From Cycas panzhihuaensis (taxonomy: Eukaryota > Cycadophyta): a DNA stretch of 64,000 nt. The stretch lies in contig CM041465.1 of the NCBI GenBank assembly GCA_023213395.1, positions 50,413,741 through 50,477,740 of the forward strand. The letters run 5' to 3'. The notes beneath the pieces are model-generated. The model saw only the letters and a program-made list of their open reading frames with translations, was not told the DNA's origin and searched no databases. The translations under genes were made by a program, and so were the position numbers. Positions 1-10,172 of the stretch are shown in pieces. Numbering within the stretch: position 1 is the stretch's first letter; each line of letters opens with the position of its first letter.

Positions 1-936
1 TTTTGTGGTGTGGGTGCTTTCTTCACAAATATAGCACCATTTCTCAATCAGAGGTTCTTTACCCCGATGTGTTTTGGAATCCTCCTTGGAATTGTCTTGA
101 TGTTGTAATTTTAGCCTAGCCACTTCTTTCCTTAAGGCATCTATCTCTGCGCTTTCTTCTGTTTTTGTTATTTGGAATAGAGGTCTATTCAAATTCTGAG
201 TCTTTAGCTCATTGATCTCCTCTTGCAATCTCATCACTAGGAGATCATATGCTATCCTCTTCGTGTCTATCTCTTTTTTAAAATGCAAAGGCAACTCTTG
301 TGCATGTTTATATGATTTCAATGGGCGGGATGCCATTACATTCCTTAGCTTAGCGTTTAATCCATTTACGAAAAATGTACGTATGCTTAAATCCATAATC
401 TTCTCATTGTTGGTTATAGTGGCAACAATCATGTCTATTTTGTTGATATAGGTCATAACTGACTCTTCGGATTTTTGTTGGATTTTTCATAGTGTTAATT
501 CAATGATATCATTGTTTCTATATTTCAAAAATCTTGTTTCAAACTCGTTTTTAATTTCACTCCATGATTTGTTCTGGTCTAGTTGTTTGTACCATGCCAA
601 TGGTATGCCTCTTAATGAATATGCGAACCTTTCTTTGATTTCATCTTCATTTGTAATTTTCTTGAGATTAATCAATCTCTAAAATAAATAGATATGTTTT
701 GTAGCATCAGTTGAGTCATCAAAGATGAGTTTTCCAAACTCCCTGTGATGTGCCATTGTAAACTTATCTTTCTTCTCTTCTCTTTGAGGTGGGGTGGTTG
801 TCTTCACTTCAGGGAACTTTTTGTAGAGTCTCCTTGGTGGCATTTCTTCCCTACTATTCTCCTTCCTGAACAAAGGATTGCGTATTGGTGATTTCAACTG
901 AATAATCCTTGGTACTCTTGGTATTTCTACTGCTAC
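1..936 (-). pseudogene. Retrotransposon Z gag, distal part
   Basis: Minus-strand gag remnant that runs off the left edge. Readable blocks include GIPLAWYKQLDQ (within 487-675), typical of the plant retrotransposon gag (capsid) domain, then a charged coiled-coil-like stretch, then the start of a CCHC zinc knuckle at 10-36 (CYICEESTH, C-x2-C-x4-H, last Cys outside the window). The upstream part of the same gene is at 11078-11515, separated by insertion of element A; removing A and one TSD restores the frame. A few stops and frameshifts (around 672 and 490) make it a pseudogene. Gag would form the particle shell and bind RNA. The pol part must lie left of the window, so the superfamily is unproven. 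Confidence 0.75.
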
Positions 937-1239
937 TATTAGAATATAATGTTTAATGAGTCTTAGGGTCAATAATATTAGAGTAATCTATCATTAGTTA
1001 AGTTAGTTTGGGTAAAAGCAATAGTCCCACATGCATTACTTTTGATGTATACCCTCTCACCTATTACATATATAAAGGTGGGTAAAGGTAATATAAAAGA
1101 CAAGTAATCATAAAGACTCATATAGAGTCTATGGTTCCTTTGGTTTTGTGATGTGATCTATTTAGGTTGAGTTAATCTATTACGGTTTTTCTCCTTGATA
1201 TTGTTTGATTGATGAATGCCTTTCATGTTGAATTCAACA
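937..1239 (+). repeat. 5' LTR of element A
   Basis: Matches 10775-11077 almost base for base. The expected TG start is TA here (937-938); the end is CAACA. A TATA-like ATATATAAAGG lies near 1069-1079. Confidence 0.93.
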
Positions 1240-1251
1240 TAGCATCAGAGC
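1240..1251 (+). other. Primer binding site of element A
   Basis: TAGCATCAGAGC directly follows the 5' LTR and matches the usual plant initiator-Met site TGGTATCAGAGC at 10 of 12 positions. Confidence 0.8.
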
Positions 1252-1286
1252 AAGCTTCCACATCAGTGTAACTGCAGGTTGCATCC

Positions 1287-1826
1287 TATAGCATTCCTAA
1301 ATATGGTCATAAATATAGCTTATGACCATTCAAATCAAAGGTCTCTGAACGACGATTCCAACGATCCGCACGAGTTAATTCGACATCTGTATCAAAAGTT
1401 ATGACCATTTAAAGTTGGCACTGCCGATTTTGGAGAAGTCTGGCCGACTTCTATTGGTGCAGTATTAAGAATAATATCATCTTTTCTGGCCGACTTGTAT
1501 TGCTATCCGTTGGCCGCCTATATAAGGAGGATTTGCGGCCTCATTTCATCATCATCGAAGAAGTCTTGGTACGCAATATTTTCGGCCCTTTTGAGGAGCT
1601 TGTGGAGGAACCTCGCCTCGAAGAGGGATTCTTTATCGTCAGTAATTTGCAGGATCTTTTGGTAACGTTGTATCTATTACTTTATATTCATTTCATACCA
1701 TTTTATATTTGTATTCAAGTGGATTTGTATTATTGCTCTCTTGATTGGATATTTTGCAAGTGCATTTGGTGGATATTTTGTCTATTTCTATAAAATCTGT
1801 TAGAAGAATTCTGTGAGGTTGCTACA
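1287..1826 (+). repeat. 5' LTR of element B
   Basis: 540 bp, paired with 6350-6891. Starts TATAGC where the 3' copy has TGTAGC; ends GGTTGCTACA. A TATA box (CTATATAAGGAGG) lies near 1517-1530. Confidence 0.95.
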
Positions 1827-1828
1827 AG

Positions 1829-1840
1829 TGGTATCAGAGC
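1829..1840 (+). other. Primer binding site of element B
   Basis: TGGTATCAGAGC two bases after the 5' LTR, complementary to the 3' end of plant initiator tRNA-Met. Confidence 0.93.
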
Positions 1841-1940
1841 TTCGTTCGAAGCGGGTATTTAGCGTGTCTCTGCAAGAAATATCTGAGAAACTTTTTTCAA
1901 TAGAACGGAGTTAAGGTCGGGAAAAACCACAATAGGAAAA

Positions 1941-2860
1941 ATGGTGCTCCAAGCCTCCCAGGGAATCGAGGACGTGTCAAAAAGGGTGGACCATTTGGAT
2001 AGTAGTATTGCACTGATGCAAACCCAGTATAAGGAATTGAAATCGAATATACAAGAAATTCGTGATATTCTGTTGGCTCCAAAAAGATTTTGGATTTCAA
2101 AGTAGAGATAAAGAAGAGGAGCGAGCCAAGAAGAAGGGGAATACTCGGGAGATCGGTTGGGCTTGGTCTTAAGGGAACTAAATTTCAGCTAGAAAAGTTT
2201 GACCCAGATAGATCCGAGATATTCGTAGTTGGGTGATGCGGATGGAGGTCTACTTCAAAACCACCCCTTTAACCAATAAAGAAAAATTGGTGGTGGCGGC
2301 GTTGCACTTATACGGAAAAGCCTTACAATTTTTTCATTGGTGGCAAAGAAATTATGAGGAACAATCCACTACAATTGGATTTTTTTAAGAAGTCTCTGCT
2401 CCAAAGAATATGAAGATACAACGAAAACGGATTATTTCGCCCTTACTAGGTTACAACAGTCGATGCAAGACGGTACAATCTTATCTTGAGCAGTTCAAGC
2501 CTTGCATAGTATGGTGGATGCCCATATTGGTGAACCTCAACTTGTAGAAGTATACATAGCGGTCTTCAAGGTAATATCGTGTCGACTAAAGACCATGGAA
2601 GTGAGCTTCCCCGATGCCATACGCCATGCCGTGAACATTGAAGCGAGAATTTAGAGAAGGAAGACAAAGTTTCGCTCGACGAACCGAGTTTGAAAGACCT
2701 CCTAGCCGAATTTAAACCAAATTGGACACAATGGAACTAAAGTGAGTGCTCCTACGGGAGAAAAAGATGAACAAATGTCAAGAGCGTAACACATCAAGAA
2801 TGGAACATGTTTTCGTTGTGGAGGAAAGTATAATCGGGAACATATATGCCCTCCTAAGAA
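1941..2860 (+). pseudogene. Element B gag
   Basis: Gag remnant beginning at the ATG at 1941, about 110 bp after the primer site. The first ~50 codons (to the stop near 2101) are heptad-like (QGIEDVSKRVDHLD), suggesting a short coiled coil. The capsid-like part at 2180-2660 is broken by frameshifts. A zinc knuckle at 2808-2849 reads CFRCGGKYNREHIC, spacing C-x2-C-x7-H-x-C, as in other plant Ty3/gypsy gags and in E and H of this window. The protein would package the element RNA. Function is lost through several frame breaks. Confidence 0.75.
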
Positions 2861-2861
2861 A

Positions 2862-3459
2862 ATGTTCATGATGAATAATGAGGAAGACCCTCTCCCGGAT
2901 CAAACTATGGATGAAATTACGGAAGAGGAAGCATTGGTCCAAGAAGACGAGGCCCGGATAGAGGAGTTATTGAATACAAACCCGCATAATATTCGGATAT
3001 CACTTCAAGCCATCATCGGGAGACGCCAAGACACCGCAAACATTGAGATTTCGAGGGTTAATAAAAAATGCAGAGGTTTCCATTTTGGTAGATAGTGGTA
3101 GTACACACAATTTCATAAATCGCCCTACTGCAGAAAAGTTAGGTCTCATAGTACAACCACTCAATATATTCCAAGTGGCAATAGCAAATGGTAGGACTAT
3201 GCCTTGTGGTGGTTATTGCCAACAAGTAAGCTTACGTATTGCAGAGTACTCAACCACATCTGGCATGTTTGCCATGCCTATTGGCGGGGTTGACGTGGTT
3301 CTAGGAGTACAATGGCTTCAAACCTTAGGAAATATTGTTACCAACTTTCGGACGCGGTTTGTGTGTTTTCACCAAAAGGGACGTAAGTACAAGCTAGAGG
3401 CTCCCGACATTCCTCCAAAGACAATTGGTATCATCTCAACAGATGGAAAAGATACTTGA
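2862..3459 (+). pseudogene. Element B gag-pol linker and aspartic protease
   Basis: Two overlapping frames: an acidic linker (2862-3095) and a retropepsin-like domain (3043-3459). The active-site triad Asp-Ser-Gly is at 3091-3099 in VDSGSTHNFI, and the flap-side motif GGVDVVLGVQWL follows near 3283-3315; both are hallmarks of Ty3/gypsy proteases. The enzyme cuts the polyprotein during particle maturation. A frameshift near 3050 separates it from gag. Domain identity is secure; activity is not expected. Confidence 0.85.
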
Positions 3460-3513
3460 AAAATCCCACTTCGCTCATGATTTCGTTATAAGATAGCAGC
3501 AGAAGAAGTTCCC

Positions 3514-4490
3514 ATGGAGGTACATGAACTAATTGACCAATATAGTAAGGTTTTTGAGGAACTACCACATGAACTTCCTCCTAGTCGTGGATATGAGCAT
3601 GCGATTGATTTGGTTCCTCAATCGGCCCTCATAATATCGAGCCATATAGGCACCCATTCCATCATAAACAAGAGATTGAACACATCACTCAAGATCTTCT
3701 CCAACAAGGAATCATCGTCCCAAGTAGTAGTCCCTTTGCATCTCCAGTTATAATTGCACGAAAGAAAGATGGATCATATCGTATGTGTGGAGATTATCTG
3801 CTCTCAATAAATTAACGATCAAGAATAGATACCCGATTCCTCGTATCGATGACCTTTTGGATGAACTTCATGGAGCAAAGTTCTTCTCAAAATTGATCTA
3901 CGCTCCTGATACTATCGATTCGCATCAAAGAGGAAGACACACATAAGACGGCTTTCCGCACACGAAGGGCTATTCAATTTCGGGTTATGCCTTTTGGGTC
4001 GATTTAATGCCCCTCGCAACGTTTCAAAATATGATGAACCAGATCCTCAAGCCGTATATTCGAAATTTTGTGCTAGTTTTTTTTGATGATATTCTAATCT
4101 ATAGCCGTTCTTGGCAGGAGCATCTCCAACACATACAGATCATCCTCCAATTATTACAAAACCAACAATTATTCGCGAACAAAAAGAAATGTACATTTGG
4201 GCAAACGGAGCTTGAATATTTGGGGCATATAATATCTTCCAATGGAGTGCGAATTGACCCAAAGAAGATCGAGGCGATTATCAATTGGCCCACACCTAAG
4301 AATGTTACGGGAGTCGAGGATTCTTAGGAGCCGCTTCCAGACGCAAATTTATCAAGGGTTATGCTCATATAGCTGCGCCTCTAACAGACTTGACAAGAAA
4401 AGAGGCATTTAAATGGGATCAATTAGCGGAAGCGGCATTCCAACAACTAAAGACAGCTATGACTACAAATTTCCTTGCACTACCACAATT
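3514..4490 (+). pseudogene. Element B reverse transcriptase
   Basis: Reverse transcriptase domain in several frames. Landmarks in order: the pre-RT segment GYEHAIDLVP (3587-3620), the [12 protein letters not shown] region (3762-3798), the [12 protein letters not shown] block (3925-3955), and the catalytic FFDD at 4079-4090 (the gypsy form of YxDD), followed by EYLGHIIS. It copies element RNA to DNA in the particle. Frame breaks occur near 3640, 3800, 3900, 3990 and 4320. Downstream it runs into RNase H. Confidence 0.88.
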
Positions 4491-4857
4491 CTCAAAATCC
4501 TTCACTATTGAATGTGACGCCTCGGTTTTGGGTTGGGAGCAGTTTTACTACAAGAAGATCGACCACTAGCATATGAAAGTCGTAAGCTCAATAGCCGTGA
4601 GCGCCTCAAACCAATATACGACAAAGAAATGCTAGCGATTATGCATGCCATCCAACAAAGGGCGACAATATTTGCTAGGAAATAAATTTATCGTCAAGAC
4701 TGATCACGACAGTCTGAAATATTTCCTGAATCAAAAATCCTTAACAGATGAACAACAAAAGTGGGTTAGTAGATTACAAGCATTTGACTTTTCGATAGTT
4801 TACAAGAAAGGAAAGGAGAACATCATAGCGTATGCATTATCAAGATCCGTAGCGTAA
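4491..4857 (+). pseudogene. Element B RNase H
   Basis: RNase H domain of pol. ECDAS (about 4510) carries the first catalytic Asp, YDKEMLAIMHAI (4618-4650) the Glu, and TDHDSLKYFL (4699-4728) the next Asp; the tail DFSIVYKKGKENI is the usual end of the gypsy RNase H. It removes the RNA strand after reverse transcription. There are frameshifts near 4530 and 4655; the run 4645-4857 is open for 70 codons, ending in SRSVA and a stop. It is fused in the family to the preceding reverse transcriptase and following integrase. Confidence 0.85.
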
Positions 4858-4899
4858 GATCATGAAGAGAATAAAGCATCATTAAAAGCCATTACCATA

Positions 4900-5930
4900 A
4901 TTAGCCCAAAGATGGACGGAGGAACTAGTCAAAGGTTACGACAAGGACACTCATTCTCAAAAGGTGCTGCAAAAAATCAAGGAAGGACTTAATACCAAGT
5001 ACTCTCTCCAAGGAAATTTAATCTTGCGAAAAGGCAAGATGCTAGTGCTCAGAAAGGCAATTAAAACAAAGATCTTAGAGGAGGCCCATGCGTCACCAGT
5101 GGGAGGCCATACAGGAGTAGACAAAACTTATCACAAAGTTCGAGAAAATTTCTTCCGAAAGGAATGAAAGAAGAAATACGTAAGTTTGTAGCGTAATGTG
5201 ATCACTGCCAAAGAAACAGAGGAGAGAATGTAAAAGCTCCAGGTCTTCTTCAACCTCTACCAATTCCAAAACAAAGATGGGAGGAGATATCTATGGACTT
5301 CATCACTGGCCGCCAAAATCGGAAGGTAAGGATACTATTTTTGTTGTTGTGGATCGACTAACCAAATATGCACATTTTAGGGAACTCAAGCAACAACAAA
5401 AGCTCCTCAAATAGCAGAGTTATTCATCAAGGAGATATATCATCTCCATGGGTTTCTAAAAGTGATAATTAGTGATCGCGATGCCAAATTCACCAGTCAT
5501 TTCTGGCAAGAATTGTTCAGATTGGCAGGCACAAAGCTTAATATGAGTTCTGCATATCATCCGCAATCAGACGGTTAAATAGAAGCCATAAATAAATGCA
5601 TAGTGGGTTATCTATGTAATTTCACCACTCAAAGCCCACTCCAATGGCACAAATGGCTTCATTTAGCAGAATGGTGGCACAATACAACTTACCACACTTC
5701 GGCCAAGATGTCCCCTTTTCAAGCATTATATGGATTTGAACCGCCATCCATTCTTAATTGGACTCAGGCATCCAAAGTACAATCAATTGAAGAGTATCAC
5801 CAACAACAAGGCAGAATCGATACCTTAAAAGATAACTTGAACTTGGCTCGCAATCGAATGAAGCAACAAGCTGATCTTCAAAGAACAGAGCGTTCATTCG
5901 AGGTAGGAGACTGGGTTTTTCTGTGATTAC
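4900..5930 (+). pseudogene. Element B integrase
   Basis: The N-terminal HHCC-type finger reads HASPVGGHTGVDKTY (about 5088-5130) then CDHCQRN (about 5200). The catalytic core has MDFITG (5294), VISDRDAKFTSHFW (5461-5505) and the YHPQSDG block, with the Glu shortly after (IEAINKC, 5580). The C-terminal part (5603-5926) is one open stretch ending in GDWVFL, the usual start of the integrase tail. Stops at 5164, 5194, 5577 and 5925. The enzyme joins element DNA to the chromosome. Confidence 0.88.
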
Positions 5931-6319
5931 AACCCTACAAGCAGAATAGCCTAAAACAAACAGGAAGAAATAAACTTCAACCAAAATTTTTTGGACCCTA
6001 TAAAATTGTGGCTAAAATTGGAGATGTAGCCTACAAATTAGAGCTTCCCCCAGATTGCCAAATACACAATACATTCCACATTTCTTGCCTGAAGAGGAAG
6101 TTAGGAGAAAGGGTACCGATCCGCATGTAACTTCCAATATTAGATGAGGAAGGAGGACTATCAATTGAACCAGAAGGTATCCTTTAGAAACGTACTAAAA
6201 GGTTGCGTTCTCATGAAATCACAGAATATCTTATCAATTGGAAAACAATGGACAATAGTGAAGCCACATGGGAATCTGAAGAATGGATACAACAGTACAA
6301 AAATTTACCGATGCTTTGA
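5931..6319 (+). pseudogene. Element B integrase tail with chromodomain
   Basis: After the GPYKIVAKIGDVAY segment (about 5995-6030) and IHNTFHISCLKRKL, the last ~55 codons (6150-6319) read as a chromodomain: an EPEGIL start, then ITEYLINWKTMDNSEATWE and EEWI. This domain binds histone marks and steers integration in chromoviruses. One stop (TAG, 6185-6187) interrupts it; the gene ends at the TGA at 6317-6319, close before the polypurine tract. H and J have related tails at 49030-49192 and 60851-61010. Confidence 0.8.
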
Positions 6320-6334
6320 GGGCAAAGCATGTTT

Positions 6335-6349
6335 TGAGGGGGGAAGACT
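6335..6349 (+). other. Polypurine tract of element B
   Basis: Purine run TGAGGGGGGAAGACT directly before the 3' LTR; primes plus-strand synthesis in the family. Confidence 0.85.
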
Positions 6350-6891
6350 TGTAGCATTCCTAAATATGGTCATAAATATAGCTTATGACCATTCAAATCA
6401 AAGGTCTCTCGAACGATTTATTCCAACGATCTAGACGAAAGTTAATTCGACATCAGATCAAAAGTTATGACCATTTAAAGTTGGCTCGCCAGCTTTTTGG
6501 AGAAGTCCCGCCGACTTCTATTGGTGCGATGTTAAGAATAATATCATCTTTTCTGGCCGACTTGTATTGCTATCCATTGGCCGCCTATATAAGGAGGATT
6601 TGCGGCCTCATTTCATCATCATCAAGAAGTCTTGACTGCAATATTTTCGGCCCTTTTGAGGAGCTTGTGGAGGGAACCTCGCCTCAAGAGGGATTCTTTA
6701 TCGTCGATAATTTACGGGATCTTTTGGTAACGTTGTATCTATTACTTTATATTCATTTCATACCATTTTATATTTGTATTCAAGTGGATTTGTATTATTG
6801 CTCTCTTGATTGGATATTTTGCAAGTGCATTTGGTGGATATTTTGTCTATTTCTGTAAAATCTGTTAGAAGAATTCTGTGAGGTTGCTACA
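6350..6891 (+). repeat. 3' LTR of element B
   Basis: 542 bp, TGTAGC...GCTACA, followed by the TSD CATCC. It contains a chance open frame (6385-6858) that is not a gene. Confidence 0.95.
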
Positions 6892-6896
6892 CATCC

Positions 6897-7395
6897 TAGC
6901 AAGAAGGAGACTCCCTTAAGACATTTGCCAGGTTGAGTTGTGGAGGAGATCTTCCAAGGTCAGTGTTGCTCCTATATGCCCTAGGTAATTCTGTTCCTCC
7001 ATTTTGTCACAAAGGAAAAGTATGAAACAAGGGTTTCATGAAAAGGTGATATGTGAAGAAATTGATGGTTGTTAAATAAGGTCATATTTACCATAAGATT
7101 TGTATTGGAAATTCAAATTGGTGATGAAAGTGCTCTTTGAATCTGTATTCAAAAGTTGTATCCAATGATTGTGGAGTATTTACTCAAAAAGGGGGAAGAG
7201 AGAATAGCTTGTATAAAGTTATGATTGATAAATCTGTGTTCACTTGAAGAAGTGTCCTTTGCTTGTTATAGAAAAACGGTGCTTGCAACCGTGTGGGTTG
7301 CCATGGAAATTTGGAGTCGCCCACCAAGTGATAGAGAGGAAAAGAGAGAGTTGTGCGGACTGAATGGCGTTACGGGTTCTTCAGATCCGTGCAGA
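6897..7395 (+). other. Element A leader, no gene recognised
   Basis: Untranslated-looking DNA between the B insertion and the captured fragments. A 75-codon plus-strand frame at 7225-7452 has no recognisable domain. Confidence 0.4.
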
Positions 7396-7876
7396 CTAAG
7401 TGCATTCCGTTTTAGAACCCAAGTTTTTTGGATCAAAAACGAAGAAGTTTAGTGGATTTTTGGCCCAGAATTGATGGTTGTCATAAATGCCCTGTAATGG
7501 AGGTGAGTACTCCATCGTAGGAGCCGTTGCAGCCCCCGAAATCGGGTCTTGTCCCTCAGGAGAATCATCCACATGTCTGGACATGTCAATCAATGGCAAA
7601 GAATCCTCCACAGTATCAGAAATAACAGCCATCAATTCTTGTTCTTCTTCATTTGATGCACTTTGCATTGATTCAAAGGATCTGCCAAGTGAGTCTTGAT
7701 GATACTTGTGAATTTTGGAGTTTTCAGCTAGTGGAGGTGTATGCCCCAGCTTGGCAACAATAGTAGCCTTCAACTGCAAATCTTCATAGTTAGAGCTGTC
7801 ACTAGGTGAAGCAGTGCCTCCATGTGTTCCAGTAGAAGAAGTAATTGTCGAAGACTCCTGTCCTTGTGAGGCTTCC
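7396..7876 (-). pseudogene. Gene-like open segment in element A, unidentified, possibly captured
   Basis: An uninterrupted minus-strand frame of about 160 codons, much longer than the surroundings allow by chance. The composition is that of a host protein rather than a retroelement: rich in Ser, Glu and Asp, with EASQGQESSTITSSTG near the start and SASNEEEQELMAVISDT in the middle. Just upstream the DNA reads CCATAG, which could be a splice acceptor. It lies downstream, on the same strand, of the cyclin-T-like segment at 8339-8939 and could be a later exon of that gene, but I cannot recognise it as cyclin T. No function is claimed. Confidence 0.45.
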
Positions 7877-8125
7877 TATGGATTTGGTAATTTTGTAGGC
7901 ATCATCTGGAGTAAGCCATTGCCCAAAGCCATTATTGGTTTGAAGCTTGTGAAAAATACAGAATGCAGAAGATAAGAGGTAGCATGGTAAGGTTAGAATC
8001 TTGTTCCTCTGACTAAGGGTCGTTTCTAATGTTCGTACAGAATTCCCTCCAAATATTAGATGCACAACAGATAGGAGTCTTATTTTTAGCCATGTCAATG
8101 CAATTACTTTGGCTTTTGCTATAAT
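7877..8125. other. Unassigned DNA between captured segments
   Basis: 249 bp with no recognised homology. A minus-strand frame crosses it but continues in the wrong phase into both neighbours. Confidence 0.3.
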
Positions 8126-8338
8126 GCTGTGGTTAATAATCAACTATACGCAGTTGAGTATTTAAGAAATGAAGTAAAGAAATATGACAAAGAAAATAAT
8201 ACCTGGAGTGTTCTGGGTAGGTTGCCCGTAAGGGCAGATTCCACAAACGGTTGGGGGTTAGCATTCAAGGCTTGTGGTCCTGAACTTATTGTAATTGGTG
8301 GGCAGAGAGGACCCGAAGGTGAGAGCATTGTCTTGAAT
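8126..8338 (+). pseudogene. Captured fragment of an F-box/Kelch-repeat protein gene
   Basis: About 71 codons without a stop that match the C-terminal Kelch repeats of the plant F-box/Kelch family related to Arabidopsis SKIP11 and At1g74510. Visible family marks are AVVNNQLYA (start), [19 protein letters not shown], then [11 protein letters not shown] and LIVIGG. The full protein is an SCF ubiquitin-ligase substrate receptor of about 400 residues; here only one Kelch region remains, with no F-box and no C-terminus. It starts abruptly after an AT-rich stretch and ends at 8338, where antisense cyclin-T sequence begins. It sits inside LTR element A, so transduplication from a host gene is the likely origin. 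Confidence 0.85.
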
Positions 8339-8939
8339 TTGCAAAATCATTTCTTTCACGAACAGGTGACGTGCTTAACGTGGTCCCATCAGAGGGTCTT
8401 TCTTTATTAGGATTAAGTTGATTGACAGGCTCAACAATTTTCCCCGTGCATAAAGCTTTATCTTGTGTCGAATCACCTCTACCATGTGAAGAACTAGAGA
8501 TATATTTATGGGAATTTTTGACATCCTTACCACTATTCCTCTTTGTTGCCTGTTTTGCACCATTTGCTTGAGGTGCTCCACGTCCAACTTGAGCTGCAGC
8601 TGGTCAGAAAAATTGAGAATGATCATTTGTAGATGGAATAGTGAAGCTATTGGATTGAAGGCTGCCCAGTTCCTTATAGTGGTTTGCAACTGAACTTCTA
8701 CCGGATTCATTTTCATATGAAACAGAAACATGCCTGCTTTGCTCATACAACTCTAGCAATTGGTTGCTGACATCTTCTAACTGTTGTGGAGTCACCCCAA
8801 ATTCCTGGAGGCCTACATCTGAATCCAGAGATCCTTTAGAGTGAAATGTCCTTGCAGACCGTGGAGGTAATAAGAGATAACGTGCTCCAAGTGCCTCAAA
8901 TGTAAGGAATGGACTCAGAGTTATATTAAAGGTGTTCAT
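8339..8939 (-). pseudogene. Captured fragment of a plant cyclin T gene
   Basis: A minus-strand frame with QEFGVTPQQLEDVSNQLLELYEQ (about 8740-8810), the signature at the end of the second cyclin box of plant cyclin T. The frame then runs through a Ser-rich linker, one TGA (8604-8606), and a basic polar tail (QANGAKQATKRNSGKDVKNS onward) to about 8339, as in the cyclin T C-terminal region. Cyclin T activates the CDK that phosphorylates RNA polymerase II. The first cyclin box is absent, and the N-terminal 35 codons match poorly, perhaps an intron. It abuts the Kelch fragment in the opposite orientation. Confidence 0.75.
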
Positions 8940-9293
8940 TCATTTGACTCATGAACCTAAACCAATCATTTGAAAATCATTTACGTAGGTTTTGATGCAA
9001 TAAGCATGGAAGAAAGTTATCGCAAGAAGACAAATAACAAATGGGTATTCGCCCAATAGCCATAAATCTTTGGCGAGTGTTGCATTCAGCCAGATGCAAT
9101 GAAGACCTGGTGCGTTTGTGAACCATAGAGCTTGATCTTTGAAGTTAGCTCATGTGTTTTCTCAATGATTGCATAGGTCAAGTAGATCTTTCAAGATTGG
9201 TGGGGACAATTCTGCTGTGGCAGCTCACCTCAAATATTTATTAGGGCAAATCTTTTTTGTGTAATATTCTCTATCTCAACTTAGCCATACAAT
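8940..9293. other. Element A, no gene recognised
   Basis: 354 bp with stops in all frames and no recognised motif; spacer between captured DNA and gag. Confidence 0.35.
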
Positions 9294-9662
9294 ATGGAGT
9301 TAAGTGAGGTTATTACCTTTGTAGCAGAAAAAAGGGAGTTTTGGGTAACAGACACCAACATAGTGTTACCTAAATATGTTGGAGTCAATTTTCGAATATG
9401 GAAAATTAAAATGGAATGTGTTTTTAGAATAAAAGGGCTATGGAGACTTGTACTTGGAAGAGTTTCAATTAATGATAAAGGGGAGGCAAACTTCATGAAG
9501 AAAAATAGAGTAGTCATTGATGTCATGATTGTAGCCTTCGACAAGGAGAACCTCCACTCTTCATATCACTTTCTTGCGCAAACACTTCAAAATATGGACT
9601 CAACTGAAGAGGCATGGAACTTGCTAGCAGAAGTACATGAACAAGGACCTGAAGAAGTGTAG
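9294..9662 (+). pseudogene. Element A copia-like gag N-terminus
   Basis: An open frame of 122 codons starting at ATG 9294. The segment LPKYVGVNFRIWKIKMECVF (9367-9425) fits the start of Ty1/copia gag (the DUF4219/UBN2 type, usually F-x-G-x-N-[FY]-x-x-W-x-x-x-M). Later residues (LHSSYHFLAQTL, STEEAWNLL) also suit the helical gag core. It stops at TAG 9660-9662, well short of a full gag, and no zinc knuckle follows. It would need partners supplied by another element. The next frame at 9699 continues in similar composition. Confidence 0.6.
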
Positions 9663-9698
9663 AAGCGTATCAGAAGGTCACGGAATCAAAGGAAGAAG

Positions 9699-10172
9699 TT
9701 GAAAAGGAAAGGTAAAAGACAAATTGATTCTGGTAAGGCCAATCCACCTGAAGATTTAACAAATGAAAAGTTGAAATCTAATAAAGACAATGAAGATGTG
9801 AATCTATTAAATAACATGAGCCTCACCAAGATTGCAGGAAAGCCCACATCTGGGAATGTTAGTAGAGTGGAACTTGAAGAACTTGAACCTCAATTTCTAC
9901 AGGTAATACTTAATGAAGGCACAGGTTACTTAACAAAAAACATGGACAATATCATCCTAGTTTGTGTTGACAGATATGTAGCTAGGATTCAAATGATGAC
10001 AGGATACACATTAATATGCACTTATTGGAGACTATGCGTTATTGTACTCAATTCAACCACATCTTCTATGTTTATCTTTGAGAGAATTCAAATTATAGCA
10101 GCATACCCTACAAGGACAATAGAAAGAAGGAACGCGAGAAGGATATCTTATAATCAAAATCTTGTGCATTAA
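9699..10172 (+). pseudogene. Element A downstream open frame, unidentified
   Basis: A 157-codon frame after the gag stop. The first third is Lys/Asn/Glu-rich (KRKGKRQIDSGKANPPEDL), like a gag tail or linker. The rest has no family I recognise, and no protease triad, zinc finger or catalytic motif is visible. It may be the degraded end of gag or noncoding DNA that happens to be open. Confidence 0.3.

Larger units (their letters stand above)
1287..6891 (+). mobile_element. Ty3/gypsy chromovirus B
   Basis: A 5.6-kb element with LTRs 1287-1826 and 6350-6891, perfect TSD CATCC (1282-1286 and 6892-6896), initiator-Met primer site and polypurine tract. The domain order gag, protease, reverse transcriptase, RNase H, integrase, chromodomain is that of Ty3/gypsy chromoviruses. 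Many stops and frameshifts show it is dead. It lies in the leader of element A, directly after A's primer site. Confidence 0.95.

Noticed and set aside
6385-6858. A 157-codon frame in the B 3' LTR, partly repeated at 1500-1793
   Set aside because: LTR sequence; composition is low complexity (many Ile, Tyr, Leu, Phe) and no domain is visible.
6897-9293. A Pack-MULE carrying the gene fragments inside element A
   Set aside because: No long terminal inverted repeats or 9-bp duplication were seen around the captured DNA; a dedicated inverted-repeat search would be needed to exclude a degraded one.
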